The notes beneath the pieces were generated by a model that was not told where the DNA came from, searched no databases, and worked only from the letters and a program-made list of their open reading frames with translations. Shown here in pieces: positions 18,901 through 26,846 of a stretch of DNA of 64,000 nt. The DNA lies in contig NZ_ML708618.1 of assembly GCF_008831305.1 (NCBI RefSeq), positions 84,592 to 148,591 on the forward strand. The letters run 5' to 3'. Source of the stretch: Kocuria coralli (GTDB lineage Bacteria; Actinomycetota; Actinomycetes; Actinomycetales; Micrococcaceae). The position numbers and the translations under genes are program-made. Every line of letters begins with the position of its first letter. Position 1 is the stretch's first letter.

Positions 18901-19320
18901 GTGGCCGAGCATCAGATGCAGCGTTTCTATCCCCTGTTCCGCCGGCTCGGCGTCACCCCCGCCAACGCCCTGGTGGAGCTGCCCGACAACACGGAGGTCC
19001 TCATCGCCGGAGTCCGCCGGGCCACGAACACCCCGCCCATGCGCAGCGGCAGGCGCGTGGTCTTCGTGAGCCTGGACGACGGAACGGGAGTATCGAACAC
19101 CGTGTTCTTCCCCGATGCCCAGGAGCGGATCAAGAACAAGGTGTTCCGCACCGACTACATGCTGGTCCGCGGCGTCACCCGGCGCACCGGGGCACGCGGT
19201 ATCAGCGTGGTCGGCTCGATGGCCTGGGACCTGCTGGCCTTGCCTCCCCTTCCCGGCGAGCGCAGGGTGCCGGCCGGGGAACAGCGGCCCGCCAGGGAGG
19301 TCGTGCGGCTGGCGGTCTGA
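15997..19320 (+). CDS. dnaE2: Error-prone DNA polymerase III alpha subunit DnaE2 (ImuC)
   Basis: An 1107-residue C-family polymerase, the size of DnaE2 and not of the longer replicative DnaE1. An N-terminal PHP domain begins HLHVHSGYSAHYGTT. The polymerase core has PDIDLDVESARRHEV (about residues 425-439) with the catalytic aspartates, and LIKLDILGVRMQSSMAF. A helix-hairpin-helix and OB region follow (FVSLDDGTGVSNTVFFPD). It performs damage-induced translesion synthesis, usually with ImuA' and ImuB. Those two genes are not adjacent here; only the DUF6504 gene is, under the shared LexA box. Its TGA abuts the stop of the convergent mannosyltransferase gene with no bases between. Confidence 0.95.
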   Translation: MTFTHLHVHSGYSAHYGTTSPERLVQLTVKHKASALALTDRDGLYGAVKHVAACRQAKIGAILGADLAVHHDGDDGTPTSRLSLGRVVILAHGHLNGAGYAALCRVVSAAHAAGGKNPSIDRKTLAAYVVPDGTASSQPVLSILLGPGSDVGRLVERRQFGAARAALDDWVNALPPGCLNIEVVSRLSEPGRPGSVTPATRMLGLAEASSLPAVLTNAVRYGQEDEAVTADLADSTRALLPLDEVAELDPTGQAWLKPECSMRHIARMVVTVGAHERSAAELLEATERLAGRCLLDPVTDLGWDVHKMPEASVIGIAGDPMTALWERARAGIGRYYPAARPRMLREVEERLAHEMATVERLKFPSYFLTVARVAEIIRSMGIRIQARGSGVGSVLNFLLGISGVEPLSNGLLWERFLSPQRLSLPDIDLDVESARRHEVYHRLFEEFGADRVSLMSMTNTYRSRGAVRDAGLALGLPDEQIDRIAKELWRFDAKHFRRALAEKPELGDIAREVRGSEQLDLLVELTERLDSLPRHVSLHPCGVIVSDASLLDHTPVQPSGLGLPMSQFDKHDMDPMGLIKLDILGVRMQSSMAFAVDEIQRNTGQRIDLDRIPLNDEPTFETIRTTHTLGIFQVESPGQMELVGKLQPERFNDLTVDISLFRPGPMKNNMPQRYLAARHGYARPDYIDRRLKQYLWETKGVVVFHEQVMQIIDELTGCGLGTADVYRRWLSNPEKVTEVEDEIRLLAPERGFAPQVIDKVWKILEGFGSFGFAKSHAAAFALPTYQSAWLKTHYPAEFLAGLLTHDPGMWPKDLLVAETRRLGIPLLPLDVQYSGLEYATQPLPDGRTGIRMALGELQGSSEAERTRIAESQPFRTLHDFRDQVRPRRSTFENLARVGALDAFVGYERRRRHDLLTYVRSMAAHAERVPRHQLSFDFAVPVPRLDGVTAMDLHGQRQVDLELQQLGLGVAEHQMQRFYPLFRRLGVTPANALVELPDNTEVLIAGVRRATNTPPMRSGRRVVFVSLDDGTGVSNTVFFPDAQERIKNKVFRTDYMLVRGVTRRTGARGISVVGSMAWDLLALPPLPGERRVPAGEQRPAREVVRLAV

Positions 19321-20883
19321 TCAGATGACCGCGGTCTGGGGCACGCCGCGGTACTTGCCCCTGAACAATCGTCTGGTGGCGGGATCCAGGAACCACAGAT
19401 AAGCGCCGTAGGCGATGGCGATGACGGCGGCTATGGTCCGCCCCGAGCTCAGGTCGATGTCCAGGTACGGGAAGACGTCCAGCTGGTCGGAGACGGCGTA
19501 GATCATGAAGAACGCGGTGAGGAAGAAGAGGACGTCCGTCTGCCAGTCCGATCTGATGCCGGTCACCGCGAAGAAGGGGATCAACCAGACCACGTACCAG
19601 GCCTGGATCATGGGCGCGAAGACCACGATGGCCGCGAAGGCCAGGGTGAGGCGCCGGATGATCCGTTCGTCGCGGCCCACGAACATCAGGTAGAGGATCA
19701 CGGGAAGCGCCATCATCTGGCCCACGCTGTGCACCACGTCCATGGCGTGGCCGCCGTTGCCGCCCAGCAGGCCCACCAGGGCGTTGGCCATGAGCCCCAG
19801 CATGCCGATCGGGGCGTACCAGATGAACACCGAACCCGGCGTCGACATCGCCGAGACCCACCCGAAGCCGAAGTCCGAGACGAAGCCCATGACCCCCAGG
19901 ATCACGATGGACCACAGCAGGGTCAGGAACCAGATCACGAACCGCCTCGTCCACGAGGCGCCCCGGCCCGCCCACAGCAGGCCGATGAACGGCAGGAACA
20001 CCAGGGTGATCGGCTTGATCGCCACCGACATGGTCACCAGGAACGCGCCGAGCAGGCCACCGCGCCAGTCCCGCCACACGGCCGCGGCCAGCGTGCCGCC
20101 CAACGCGAGGGCGATCATGATCGCGTCGTTGTGGGCGGCCAGGATGAAGTTGACCAGGAACAGCGGGTTGGCGACGGACAGCCACAGGGCACGGGTCTCG
20201 TTGATGCCGTGCATCCGCGCCAGCCTGGGCACCATCCACACCATGGCGGCAACGGAGATGATGCACAGGATCCGGAAGAGGATCACCGACTGATCCGGCT
20301 GGGCGTCGGTGATGGCCACCACGCCCTGCTCCATCCACAGGAACAGCGGGCCGTAGGGCGGCGGGGACTCGCTCCACAGCTGGTCCGCCCCCAGCTGGAA
20401 GAAGTTCTCGATCGTCGAGACGCCGTACTCGTACGGGTTGAGCCCGGACTGCATCACGCGGCCCTGCCCGATGTAGGAGTAGATGTCCCGGCTGAACATG
20501 GGGATCGCGAACATCATGGGAACCGACCACGCGATCATCGCCGCGTTGATCCATTTCCGGGTGTCGGGACCCCAGTGGTTGAGCTTCTGCCCCAGCCGCA
20601 GCCATTCGCGCACCAGCAGCATGCCGCCCAGCGCCACCAGGATGATCGAGACGATCGCACCCGGCGTCGTGAAACGCAGCGCGATCACCACGGGGTTCTG
20701 GCGGATGTCCGAGACCGCCGCCAGCCATCCCACTCCCAGCGAGCCGATGAACAGCAGGATGGATCCGATGGTCCCGGCGACGATGGTTCGCATCACCGAG
20801 CCCCTCAGACGCTCGTCGGCGCCTTTCCCGGCCTCGTCCGTCGTCGTGCTGAGCTCAGCGGGCTCGGCGTTGGGTGCTGACAC
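19321..20883 (-). CDS. Polyprenol-phosphomannose-dependent alpha-1,6-mannosyltransferase (MptB/MptA-like, GT-C fold)
   Basis: A 520-residue integral membrane protein with about 12-13 hydrophobic segments. A conserved periplasmic first loop after TM2 (MFSRDIYSYIGQGRVMQSG) carries the catalytic Asp of GT-C enzymes. The mid-protein RALWLSVANPLFLVNFILAAHNDAIMIAL and the C-terminal region resemble MptA/MptB, which extend the alpha-1,6-mannan backbone of lipomannan and lipoarabinomannan from polyprenol-phosphate-mannose on the outer face of the membrane. MptB is slightly favoured over MptA from overall look. The gene is monocistronic and divergent from orn. Confidence 0.82.
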   Translation of the reverse strand: MSAPNAEPAELSTTTDEAGKGADERLRGSVMRTIVAGTIGSILLFIGSLGVGWLAAVSDIRQNPVVIALRFTTPGAIVSIILVALGGMLLVREWLRLGQKLNHWGPDTRKWINAAMIAWSVPMMFAIPMFSRDIYSYIGQGRVMQSGLNPYEYGVSTIENFFQLGADQLWSESPPPYGPLFLWMEQGVVAITDAQPDQSVILFRILCIISVAAMVWMVPRLARMHGINETRALWLSVANPLFLVNFILAAHNDAIMIALALGGTLAAAVWRDWRGGLLGAFLVTMSVAIKPITLVFLPFIGLLWAGRGASWTRRFVIWFLTLLWSIVILGVMGFVSDFGFGWVSAMSTPGSVFIWYAPIGMLGLMANALVGLLGGNGGHAMDVVHSVGQMMALPVILYLMFVGRDERIIRRLTLAFAAIVVFAPMIQAWYVVWLIPFFAVTGIRSDWQTDVLFFLTAFFMIYAVSDQLDVFPYLDIDLSSGRTIAAVIAIAYGAYLWFLDPATRRLFRGKYRGVPQTAVI

Positions 20884-21067
20884 TGGTCCCCTTGAAGGTT
20901 AGAGCTCTGGCCATGGCGTGGCGCATCGAATGTGCCGCTCGAAGAGGGGGGTGATGCCCGACGGCGGAGGCCGTGTACCTGCGGTCGATCGTCAGGACAT
21001 CCTACCGGGGACCCGCTGGCATCACCCTGAAAGCCGCGATAGTCGACAGCGGTATTACAGTTGCCGG

Positions 21068-21742
21068 GTGGCTATTTCGAATGAACGCATCGTGTGGATC
21101 GACTGCGAGATGACCGGACTGTCCCTCGAAGACGATGCTCTGATCGAGGTCGCGGTGCTCGTGACGGACGATCAGCTCAACGTGCTCGGCGACGGCGTCG
21201 ACGTGGTGATCAAGCCGGCCGACGCCGCCCTTGAGCAGATGAACGCCTTCGTGCGCAACATGCACACCTCTTCCGGACTGCTCGAGGAGCTGCCCGGCGG
21301 GACCACCATGGAGGACGCGCAGAAGCAGGTCCTCGACTACATCAAGCGGTGGGTGCCCGAACCCGGCAAGGCCCCGCTGGCAGGCAATTCGGTGGGCACG
21401 GACCGCACCTTCCTGGTCCGGGACATGCCGGAGCTGGTCGAGCACCTGCACTACCGGGTGGTGGACGTCTCCACCATCAAGGAGCTGGCCCGCCGCTGGT
21501 ACCCGCGCGCCTACTTCCAGGCCCCGCCCAAGACCGGCAACCACCGGGCACTCGGTGACATCCAGGACTCGATCGACGAGCTGCGGTACTACCGCGGCGC
21601 GGTGTTCGTCAGCGGGTCGGGTCCGACCTCGGACGAGGCCCGTCAGGTGGCGACCGCCATCGTCGAGAATCGTACGGGTGCCGGGCCCTCCTCCCCCGCG
21701 ACATCTGCGGCCTCCCCCGCTGCCGACGACGGCGAAAGCTAG
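21068..21742 (+). CDS. orn: Oligoribonuclease
   Basis: A 224-residue DEDDh 3'-5' exonuclease that degrades 2- to 5-nt RNAs, including pGpG. The motifs are clear: ExoI VWIDCEMTGL, ExoII GNSVGTDRTFL and ExoIII NHRALGDIQDSI. I place the start at the GTG at 21068, just before the conserved ERIVWIDCEMTGL; the frame is open further upstream but unconserved. There is no ribosome-binding site, and TATTAC at 21053-21058 is a possible -10, so the message may be leaderless. The final 30 residues are a Ser/Ala/Pro-rich tail. orn followed by tRNA-His is the usual actinobacterial order (as at M. tuberculosis Rv2511/hisT). Confidence 0.93.
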   Translation: MAISNERIVWIDCEMTGLSLEDDALIEVAVLVTDDQLNVLGDGVDVVIKPADAALEQMNAFVRNMHTSSGLLEELPGGTTMEDAQKQVLDYIKRWVPEPGKAPLAGNSVGTDRTFLVRDMPELVEHLHYRVVDVSTIKELARRWYPRAYFQAPPKTGNHRALGDIQDSIDELRYYRGAVFVSGSGPTSDEARQVATAIVENRTGAGPSSPATSAASPAADDGES

Positions 21743-21841
21743 CCACCTCACACGAGGCGCGGAGCACCCCGCACATGGGTTATAGTGGTCCGCGTTGCTT
21801 TCGCGGCTCACGGATCATTCCGTGACCGTTGGCAGCACATG

Positions 21842-21917
21842 GTGGGCGTAGCTCAGTCGGCAGAGCGCCTGGTTGTGGTCCAGGAGGTCGCGGGTTCAAC
21901 CCCCGTCGCTCACCCCA
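21842..21917 (+). tRNA. tRNA-His (anticodon GTG), integration target of the element
   Basis: Acceptor 21842-21848 pairs with 21907-21913 (one G-T). The anticodon loop TTGTGGT gives GTG, the T loop is TTCAACC, the discriminator is C at 21914 and CCA is encoded at 21915-21917. A -10-like TATAGT lies at 21781-21786. The 3' part doubles as the end of the integrase gene on the other strand. Confidence 0.95.
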
Positions 21918-23589
21918 AATGGGTCAGGTGTGAACTTGCGACCAAGGGTCCGCCCTTGGTCGCGGTTCGCGCCTGGCCCATCTTCTTTGCCTCGGCGGCC
22001 CAGCTCAGGGCGTCGGCATGGAGGCCGGACAGGCTCAGCCCGTCGTACGGGTTGCGGTAGCCGACGCGCACGTCGTTGTCCTCGTCGATGTAGATCGTCT
22101 TGAACAGCGCCTGATTGATGAGCCGACGGTTCGCGTCGTCGGCGTGCTCGTAAATGTCGGCGGCGTTGGACAGCAGTTTCAGGGAGTCGTCGAGGTTCTC
22201 TCGCGCAGCCGCGTAGTGGCCGTGGTGCGCGCTGATCCTGTGTTCGATGGTCTCCAACGAGGCGGTGATCCGGTCCTGCTCCCTCTTGAGGAGGTCGAGT
22301 GGGATGGCTCCGGCGTAGTGGGCTTGGAGCAGCTTCTGCTGCTCGCCTTCGAGCTGGGTTCTCCGGGACGCGAGGTCGGCGAGTTCGGCGGCGCCTTCGG
22401 CCATCATCTCGTCGAACCGGGCGTGAATCATCGCCGAGACCGCCTCGATCGTTTCCGGGTCGAGCTGCACCTTGGCGTAGAAGCGCTCGATGAGCCGTTC
22501 GACCTGCTCGATCAGCATCGCTTGCCGGGTGCAGTCGCCTCGTCCTGCATGCCGGCTCGCGCACACGAAGTACGGGTAGATCGTGCCCTGACTGCTCTTG
22601 GCGTTGCACACCAGTAGCCGCGAGCCGCACTGCCCACAGAACACCGTCCCTTTCAGGTAGTGCTCGTGCACTTGGGTGGCATCGGCTGCCGAGCGGTGCG
22701 TGCCGAGCACGGTCTGCACCTGATCCCACACCTCGTTGGGGACGATCGCCTCATGCGCTCCCGCGTACGTCACTCCCTGGTAGCGGACGCTGCCCTTGTA
22801 GTACGGGTTCGTCAGCATCCGATGCACCGACGACTTCCCGATGGGCCGAGAAGGCCGCCGCGGCGACGCTGCCGTCGTGAGCCCGCGCGCCACCAGCTCA
22901 TGGTGGAGCTGGCTGGTCGTCCAGTCACCGGATGCGAACACCTGGAACGCCCACCGGACCAGTCGGGCTCGTTCCTCGTCGATCTCGACGGTGCGTACCT
23001 CCCGCCCGAAGTCGTCGCGCACGCCGATGTTGCGGTAGCCGATGGGTGCCTTCGTCACTGTGCCGCCCTGCGCGGCCTTCTGCGACAAGCCTTTGACGAC
23101 CTCAGTGGCGAGGTTGCGGGAGTAGAACTCGGCAATCGAGGACATGATGCCGTGCAGCAGCATCCCCGATGGAGTCTCGTCGATGTTCTCCGTCGCAGAC
23201 ACGAGCGTGACGCCGGCGTCCTTGAGTGCGAGGTGGATGGTCACGTCGTCGGCGCGGTTGCGGGCGAGCCGGTCGACCTTGTGGACGATGCAGTAGTTCG
23301 TCTTGTGCTTCGCGACGTACTGAATCATCCGCATCAGTTCGGGCCGGTCGGCCTTCCGCGCGGACTCGCCAGCGTCGACGAACTCCTCGATGATCGTTGC
23401 GCCGAGCTGGTCGGCCTTGCGCTGGTTCGCCTCGCGCTGCGCCGGGATCGAGAAGCCCTCCGCCTGGCCGCCCTTCTCCGCCTGCTCCTTCGTGGAGACC
23501 CGCAGGTACGAGACGGCGAACGATCCGGGGAACGGGGTTGGCGCTACGAGGCTGTCTATCGCGGTGCGGTCCGCGTCGATGATCGTCAT
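21910..23589 (-). CDS. int: Large serine recombinase (integrase)
   Basis: A 559-residue large serine recombinase. The catalytic domain has SYLRVSTKEQ with the predicted nucleophile Ser32, and HKVDRLARNRADD. A recombinase DNA-binding domain follows (about residues 195-300, APIGYRNIGV and LTNPYYKGSVRYQGVTY), then a zinc ribbon (FCGQCGSRLLVC ... FVCASRHAGRGDC, about 335-370) and a coiled-coil segment near 425-480. It should integrate and excise the element. The stop TGA (21910-21912 on the minus strand) lies within the tRNA-His acceptor stem, so the last codons span the attachment junction and may differ in the circular form. A large serine enzyme at a tRNA 3' end is less usual than a tyrosine integrase there. 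Confidence 0.93.
   Translation of the reverse strand: MTIIDADRTAIDSLVAPTPFPGSFAVSYLRVSTKEQAEKGGQAEGFSIPAQREANQRKADQLGATIIEEFVDAGESARKADRPELMRMIQYVAKHKTNYCIVHKVDRLARNRADDVTIHLALKDAGVTLVSATENIDETPSGMLLHGIMSSIAEFYSRNLATEVVKGLSQKAAQGGTVTKAPIGYRNIGVRDDFGREVRTVEIDEERARLVRWAFQVFASGDWTTSQLHHELVARGLTTAASPRRPSRPIGKSSVHRMLTNPYYKGSVRYQGVTYAGAHEAIVPNEVWDQVQTVLGTHRSAADATQVHEHYLKGTVFCGQCGSRLLVCNAKSSQGTIYPYFVCASRHAGRGDCTRQAMLIEQVERLIERFYAKVQLDPETIEAVSAMIHARFDEMMAEGAAELADLASRRTQLEGEQQKLLQAHYAGAIPLDLLKREQDRITASLETIEHRISAHHGHYAAARENLDDSLKLLSNAADIYEHADDANRRLINQALFKTIYIDEDNDVRVGYRNPYDGLSLSGLHADALSWAAEAKKMGQARTATKGGPLVASSHLTHLG
21938..21963. terminator. Hairpin just inside the element beside tRNA-His
   Basis: An 11-bp perfect stem (21938-21948 with 21953-21963) with loop TCCG lies 20 nt after the tRNA CCA end, within the last codons of the convergent integrase gene. 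It may end the tRNA-His transcript after integration, or be part of the attachment-site structure. Confidence 0.5.
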
Positions 23590-23762
23590 GGCTCTTCTCC
23601 ACAGTCACTGGTCCTGCCGACGCGGACTTGTGAGAGCGGATGTTGATCGTGAGAAGAGCCCGAAGGCTGTAGGACTAGGCCGAATCGGCCACGTTTACTT
23701 TGCCCCGCCGAGGCGAAGCGCTAGGACCACAACATCCGCCATCCGCGACGGATGCCTACATT

Positions 23763-23969
23763 CTACGACGACGCGCTCGTCGCGGCACGAGGGCGCTTCG
23801 GTCGCGTCGCATCTCCCGAGCGGCACGAGCCCGATTGCTGGAGTGCCAGGCGGATCAGCAGCTCGCAGAGCTTGTCCAGGTCGGGCGGGTCGTGGAACTC
23901 GGCGCGGATCGTCAGCTCGCGCTCGCTCTGCTGACGCTGCCCGGTCTTCCGTTCATAGCGGCGCGCCAC
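23763..23969 (-). CDS. Small conserved element protein, function unknown
   Basis: A 68-residue basic protein, MARRYERKTGQRQQSERELT at the N-terminus, then a helical stretch (EFHDPPDLDKLCELLIRLAL) and a Ser/Arg-rich end. It is in the same direction as its neighbours, 3 nt after the 192-residue gene and 173 nt before the integrase gene. The core looks coding-like and such small genes are often found beside integrases of actinobacterial elements, so an excisionase-like or accessory role is possible, but I see no HTH. Function unknown. Confidence 0.65.
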   Translation of the reverse strand: MARRYERKTGQRQQSERELTIRAEFHDPPDLDKLCELLIRLALQQSGSCRSGDATRPKRPRAATSASS

Positions 23970-23972
23970 GAC

Positions 23973-24551
23973 TCACACCTCGCCGGTCTCCGGGTCGACG
24001 CCCGCGAAGAAGGCATCCTCTGCCTCCTGGCGCGCGTCCACCATGTCGATCACGAACCGAACGAAGTCCTCATCGCGATCCGTGATCGGTGAGTCCTCGA
24101 TGGGTTGCGCGGGGTCTTCACCGGGCCAGCTCGTCTGGCGAGTCGGGCGGTCCCTGTCGAGCCGAGTGCCGCACGCCGCCACCCAGTCGCGAAGGCGGGC
24201 GCGGCTATCGGCGAAGTCGCGGTGCCAGCCGAGCGGTGCGGACCCGTTCTGCTCCGGGTCGTACGCGCACAGCCAGTGCAGGTGTAGCGCCGACAGCTCC
24301 CAGAGGAGTTCGGGGTGGCGGTGCCAGTACGGCGGTACGACGCTTGCGGGAAGTCCGTAGGTGTGGCGGAGCCAGTCCACCCAGCGGTTCAGTTCGAGCA
24401 ACTCGGCTTCGAGATCGTTGGCGGTCAGCAGGTTCCAGTTGACCGGGTGCGGCGGCTCGGGCACGTCGAATCGAGGTGATGCCGGGCCTGCCTCGGGCGG
24501 CGTGTCGTCGTGCTCTGGGAAGAACTGATCGGTCATGGCGAAGTCGCTCAC
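23973..24551 (-). CDS. Conserved hypothetical protein of the element
   Basis: A 192-residue acidic soluble protein with no recognised domain. The middle (VNWNLLTANDLEAELLELNRWVDWLRHTYGLP ...) is helical with many Trp and His residues, and it ends in acidic residues (DFVRFVIDMVDARQEAEDAFF). The ATG overlaps the stop of the ssb gene (ATGA), so it is co-translated with ssb in the transfer block. A small partner of conjugation or replication is plausible but not shown. Confidence 0.7.
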   Translation of the reverse strand: MSDFAMTDQFFPEHDDTPPEAGPASPRFDVPEPPHPVNWNLLTANDLEAELLELNRWVDWLRHTYGLPASVVPPYWHRHPELLWELSALHLHWLCAYDPEQNGSAPLGWHRDFADSRARLRDWVAACGTRLDRDRPTRQTSWPGEDPAQPIEDSPITDRDEDFVRFVIDMVDARQEAEDAFFAGVDPETGEV

Positions 24552-24985
24552 ATTCCGATGGCGGTCGCGTTGGACGGCGCAGCCTGCTGCGGAGCGGCGA
24601 AAGCCGTTGCGTCCCGGCCGGAAGTGCGTTCGCTGCGGTCCACCTCGTAGCGGGTTCGGGCCAGGTCGTGACCGATGCGCGTTGCGATGAACTCCTCGCC
24701 TTCGTACCGCTGGCCGCCTCGCTCGTAGGAGTAGTCGCGCACCCGTCCGTCGGCGATGATGTTGTCGCCCTTGGCGAGCCGCTCGGCTCCCTGCTCAGCA
24801 GCACCGCGATACGCGATGAGATCGTGGAAGGTCGTCTCCAACTGCGTGAAGGTGTTGTCGGGCTCCTTGCGGTAGTGCTCGATCCCGACCTTCATGTACA
24901 GACGCGCGTCACCGCGCTCGGTGTAACTGAGCTGCGGGTCCGAGGCGACGAAACCGGAAATGGACTGGTGGGTGCGAATGGCCAT
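24548..24985 (-). CDS. Element-encoded single-stranded DNA-binding protein
   Basis: A 145-residue SSB with an OB fold in about residues 1-105 (MAIRTHQSISGFVASDPQLS, FHDLIAYRGAAEQGAERLAKGDNIIADGRV). It probably coats the transferred single strand during conjugation. It lacks the acidic DDIPF-like C-terminal tip and ends ...SNATAIGM. AGGAGG precedes the ATG. The copy of motif CAGGCAGGTGCGC at 25035-25047 lies in the gap upstream. Confidence 0.88.
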   Translation of the reverse strand: MAIRTHQSISGFVASDPQLSYTERGDARLYMKVGIEHYRKEPDNTFTQLETTFHDLIAYRGAAEQGAERLAKGDNIIADGRVRDYSYERGGQRYEGEEFIATRIGHDLARTRYEVDRSERTSGRDATAFAAPQQAAPSNATAIGM

Positions 24986-25067
24986 GATGGCGTCCTCCTG
25001 GACTCGGGCGACCAGCCGTGCGTGGCCGCTGTGTCAGGCAGGTGCGCTTCCGCGCCCAGGTCCGCGC

Positions 25068-26846
25068 TCAGGAGGCGGGACGGCGACGCAGCAATGCTTC
25101 GAGTTCGTCGCGGTCCCTGCCGAGTTGCGCGGCATCGGCCCGGGTCGGCCAGGCGCGCAGATCGGTGACGATGGGCGGCGCGGAGCGCAGCATCGTGATG
25201 CCGGTGCCGAATGGCAGGGTGCGGATGCGGTCTGGAGGCAGGATCGGGACGCGGCGGATCGAGCGTTGGTTCGAGCGGGTGCCGTGGTCGCCGAGGGTCA
25301 CGCTGTCGGTGTACTCGTCACGCTCACCGATGAGGGTGGAGAGGTCTTGAAGGTCGCGGCTGTTCGACGCGCCGCCGAGGATGATCTTGACGATGCTGGC
25401 GTCCCAGATCGCGCCGGCCTGGTGTTCACTCCACCTGTCGCGCGCTTGGGCGAGGGACTGCAAGACCGGCATGGTCGTGATTCCAGTGCCGCCGCCTTCG
25501 GCCATGAGCGTCGGCAGCGACGGCAGTGGTGCGAGGTTCCCGATCTCGTCGAGCGCGAGCAGCAATGGCGGATCGAGTCGCGCTCCGGGTGAGCGTGCGG
25601 CGAGCCGCCGGGCGGTTTCGATGAGGTCTTCGACGAACGCCGCGACCAGCGATGCGGACGCTCCTGCTCCGGCACCGGTGGCGAGCAGGTAGAGGGTGCC
25701 TTGCTCGGTGAGGAAGGTCTCGGGATCGAAGTGTTCGTGAGGGCTTGGTGTGACGGCATCGAGTACGCGCGGGTCGGCCAGTGCGGCGAGTGCAAGGGAG
25801 ACGCCTTGCCAGATGCTGTCGCGGGTCTTGGGGTCGGCGTCGATCATCGCGGCCAATGAGTCGTCCCAGCCCATCGCCGCGTTCGGGTGGGAGTTGAGGA
25901 TGGCGACGGCTTCGGATGCGGCGCTGGGGTCGAGGGTCCACCGGAAGAGCTCGGCCGGTGGGCGGCCGTCGAGCGCGGCAGCGTGCAGCAGCGATTGGAG
26001 TGCGGTGCGGGTCTTGCCTTCCCAGAACCCGCCAGACTCGACCCCTCCGGCAGACAGTCCGGTGGCTGCGGCGAGTCCGTTGGCGCGGATCATCGCGGTC
26101 AGTGGATCGTCGCAGCCGCGAATGGGTGACCAGCGCAGCCCGGCGGGGATGCCTTCGGCGAGGTGTTGGGGGTCGAATACGGCGACCGGTCCGCCTTTGC
26201 GGCGTCGGGCGCGGAGGGTCGCGGTGAGGTTGTCGGGCCTGGTGCTGGTGGTGACGACCGCGCCGGGTGCGTCGAGGATCGCGTTGATGACGACGTGCAG
26301 GCCCTTGCCGGATCGTGGTGGGCCGATCAGCAGGATCGAGTCTTCGACCGATGCCCAGACCTTCGTGCCGCGACTGGCACCGAGTAGGTAGCCGACATCC
26401 TGCAGTTCGGGCGACTCCAAGGAGGGCCGCAGTGTGGCCGCGCGGTGAAGCAGTGCCTTGGCGGAGGCTGCGGTCTTGACCTCGTGGCTGGTCGCGATCC
26501 CCGCGAGTCGGTGCGGGTCGGTCTCGGTCTTCCGTGTGTGGCGGCGCAGCACGATCCACACCCAGACGATCACGGCGGCGAGTCCGCCGAGCAGTGCCGC
26601 GCTGATGAGCCAGTAGACGACCGGGTTGAGCCCGTCGGCATCGAGCGCGGTCGCCGGATCACCGGGGTTGAACAGCACGGCGAGCCCCGCCGCTGCGCCA
26701 GCGTCGGGCTGCGGTGCGCCGGTGAGGAACGCGGCGACGCTCCCAGCGGCACGGAGGACGAGAGCGATCCCGAACATGCCGATCAGGCCAATGAGGGCGG
26801 CGTTGGTGAGTTCGTCGCCCATGCCTCCGGCCTGCCGCTGGTTCAT
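25068..26846 (-). CDS. Type IV secretion coupling protein (VirD4/TraG-like ATPase)
   Basis: A 592-residue protein with two N-terminal hydrophobic segments (about residues 15-40 and 75-100). A P-loop ATPase follows: Walker A GPPRSGKG near 172-179 and Walker B LLLALDEIGNLAPLPSL. The C-terminal TraG/TraM-recognition part contains AEGGGTGITTMPVLQSLAQA. It should link the DNA-relaxase complex to the secretion channel at the membrane. The length is typical of actinobacterial coupling proteins. The ATG overlaps the stop of the 182-residue gene by 4 bp (ATGA). Confidence 0.92.
   Translation of the reverse strand: MNQRQAGGMGDELTNAALIGLIGMFGIALVLRAAGSVAAFLTGAPQPDAGAAAGLAVLFNPGDPATALDADGLNPVVYWLISAALLGGLAAVIVWVWIVLRRHTRKTETDPHRLAGIATSHEVKTAASAKALLHRAATLRPSLESPELQDVGYLLGASRGTKVWASVEDSILLIGPPRSGKGLHVVINAILDAPGAVVTTSTRPDNLTATLRARRRKGGPVAVFDPQHLAEGIPAGLRWSPIRGCDDPLTAMIRANGLAAATGLSAGGVESGGFWEGKTRTALQSLLHAAALDGRPPAELFRWTLDPSAASEAVAILNSHPNAAMGWDDSLAAMIDADPKTRDSIWQGVSLALAALADPRVLDAVTPSPHEHFDPETFLTEQGTLYLLATGAGAGASASLVAAFVEDLIETARRLAARSPGARLDPPLLLALDEIGNLAPLPSLPTLMAEGGGTGITTMPVLQSLAQARDRWSEHQAGAIWDASIVKIILGGASNSRDLQDLSTLIGERDEYTDSVTLGDHGTRSNQRSIRRVPILPPDRIRTLPFGTGITMLRSAPPIVTDLRAWPTRADAAQLGRDRDELEALLRRRPAS

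Noticed and set aside
15925..18912. 995-codon open frame opposite dnaE2
   Set aside because: It is opposite the dnaE2 coding strand and shows only mirrored, Gly/Leu/His-rich sequence without domains.
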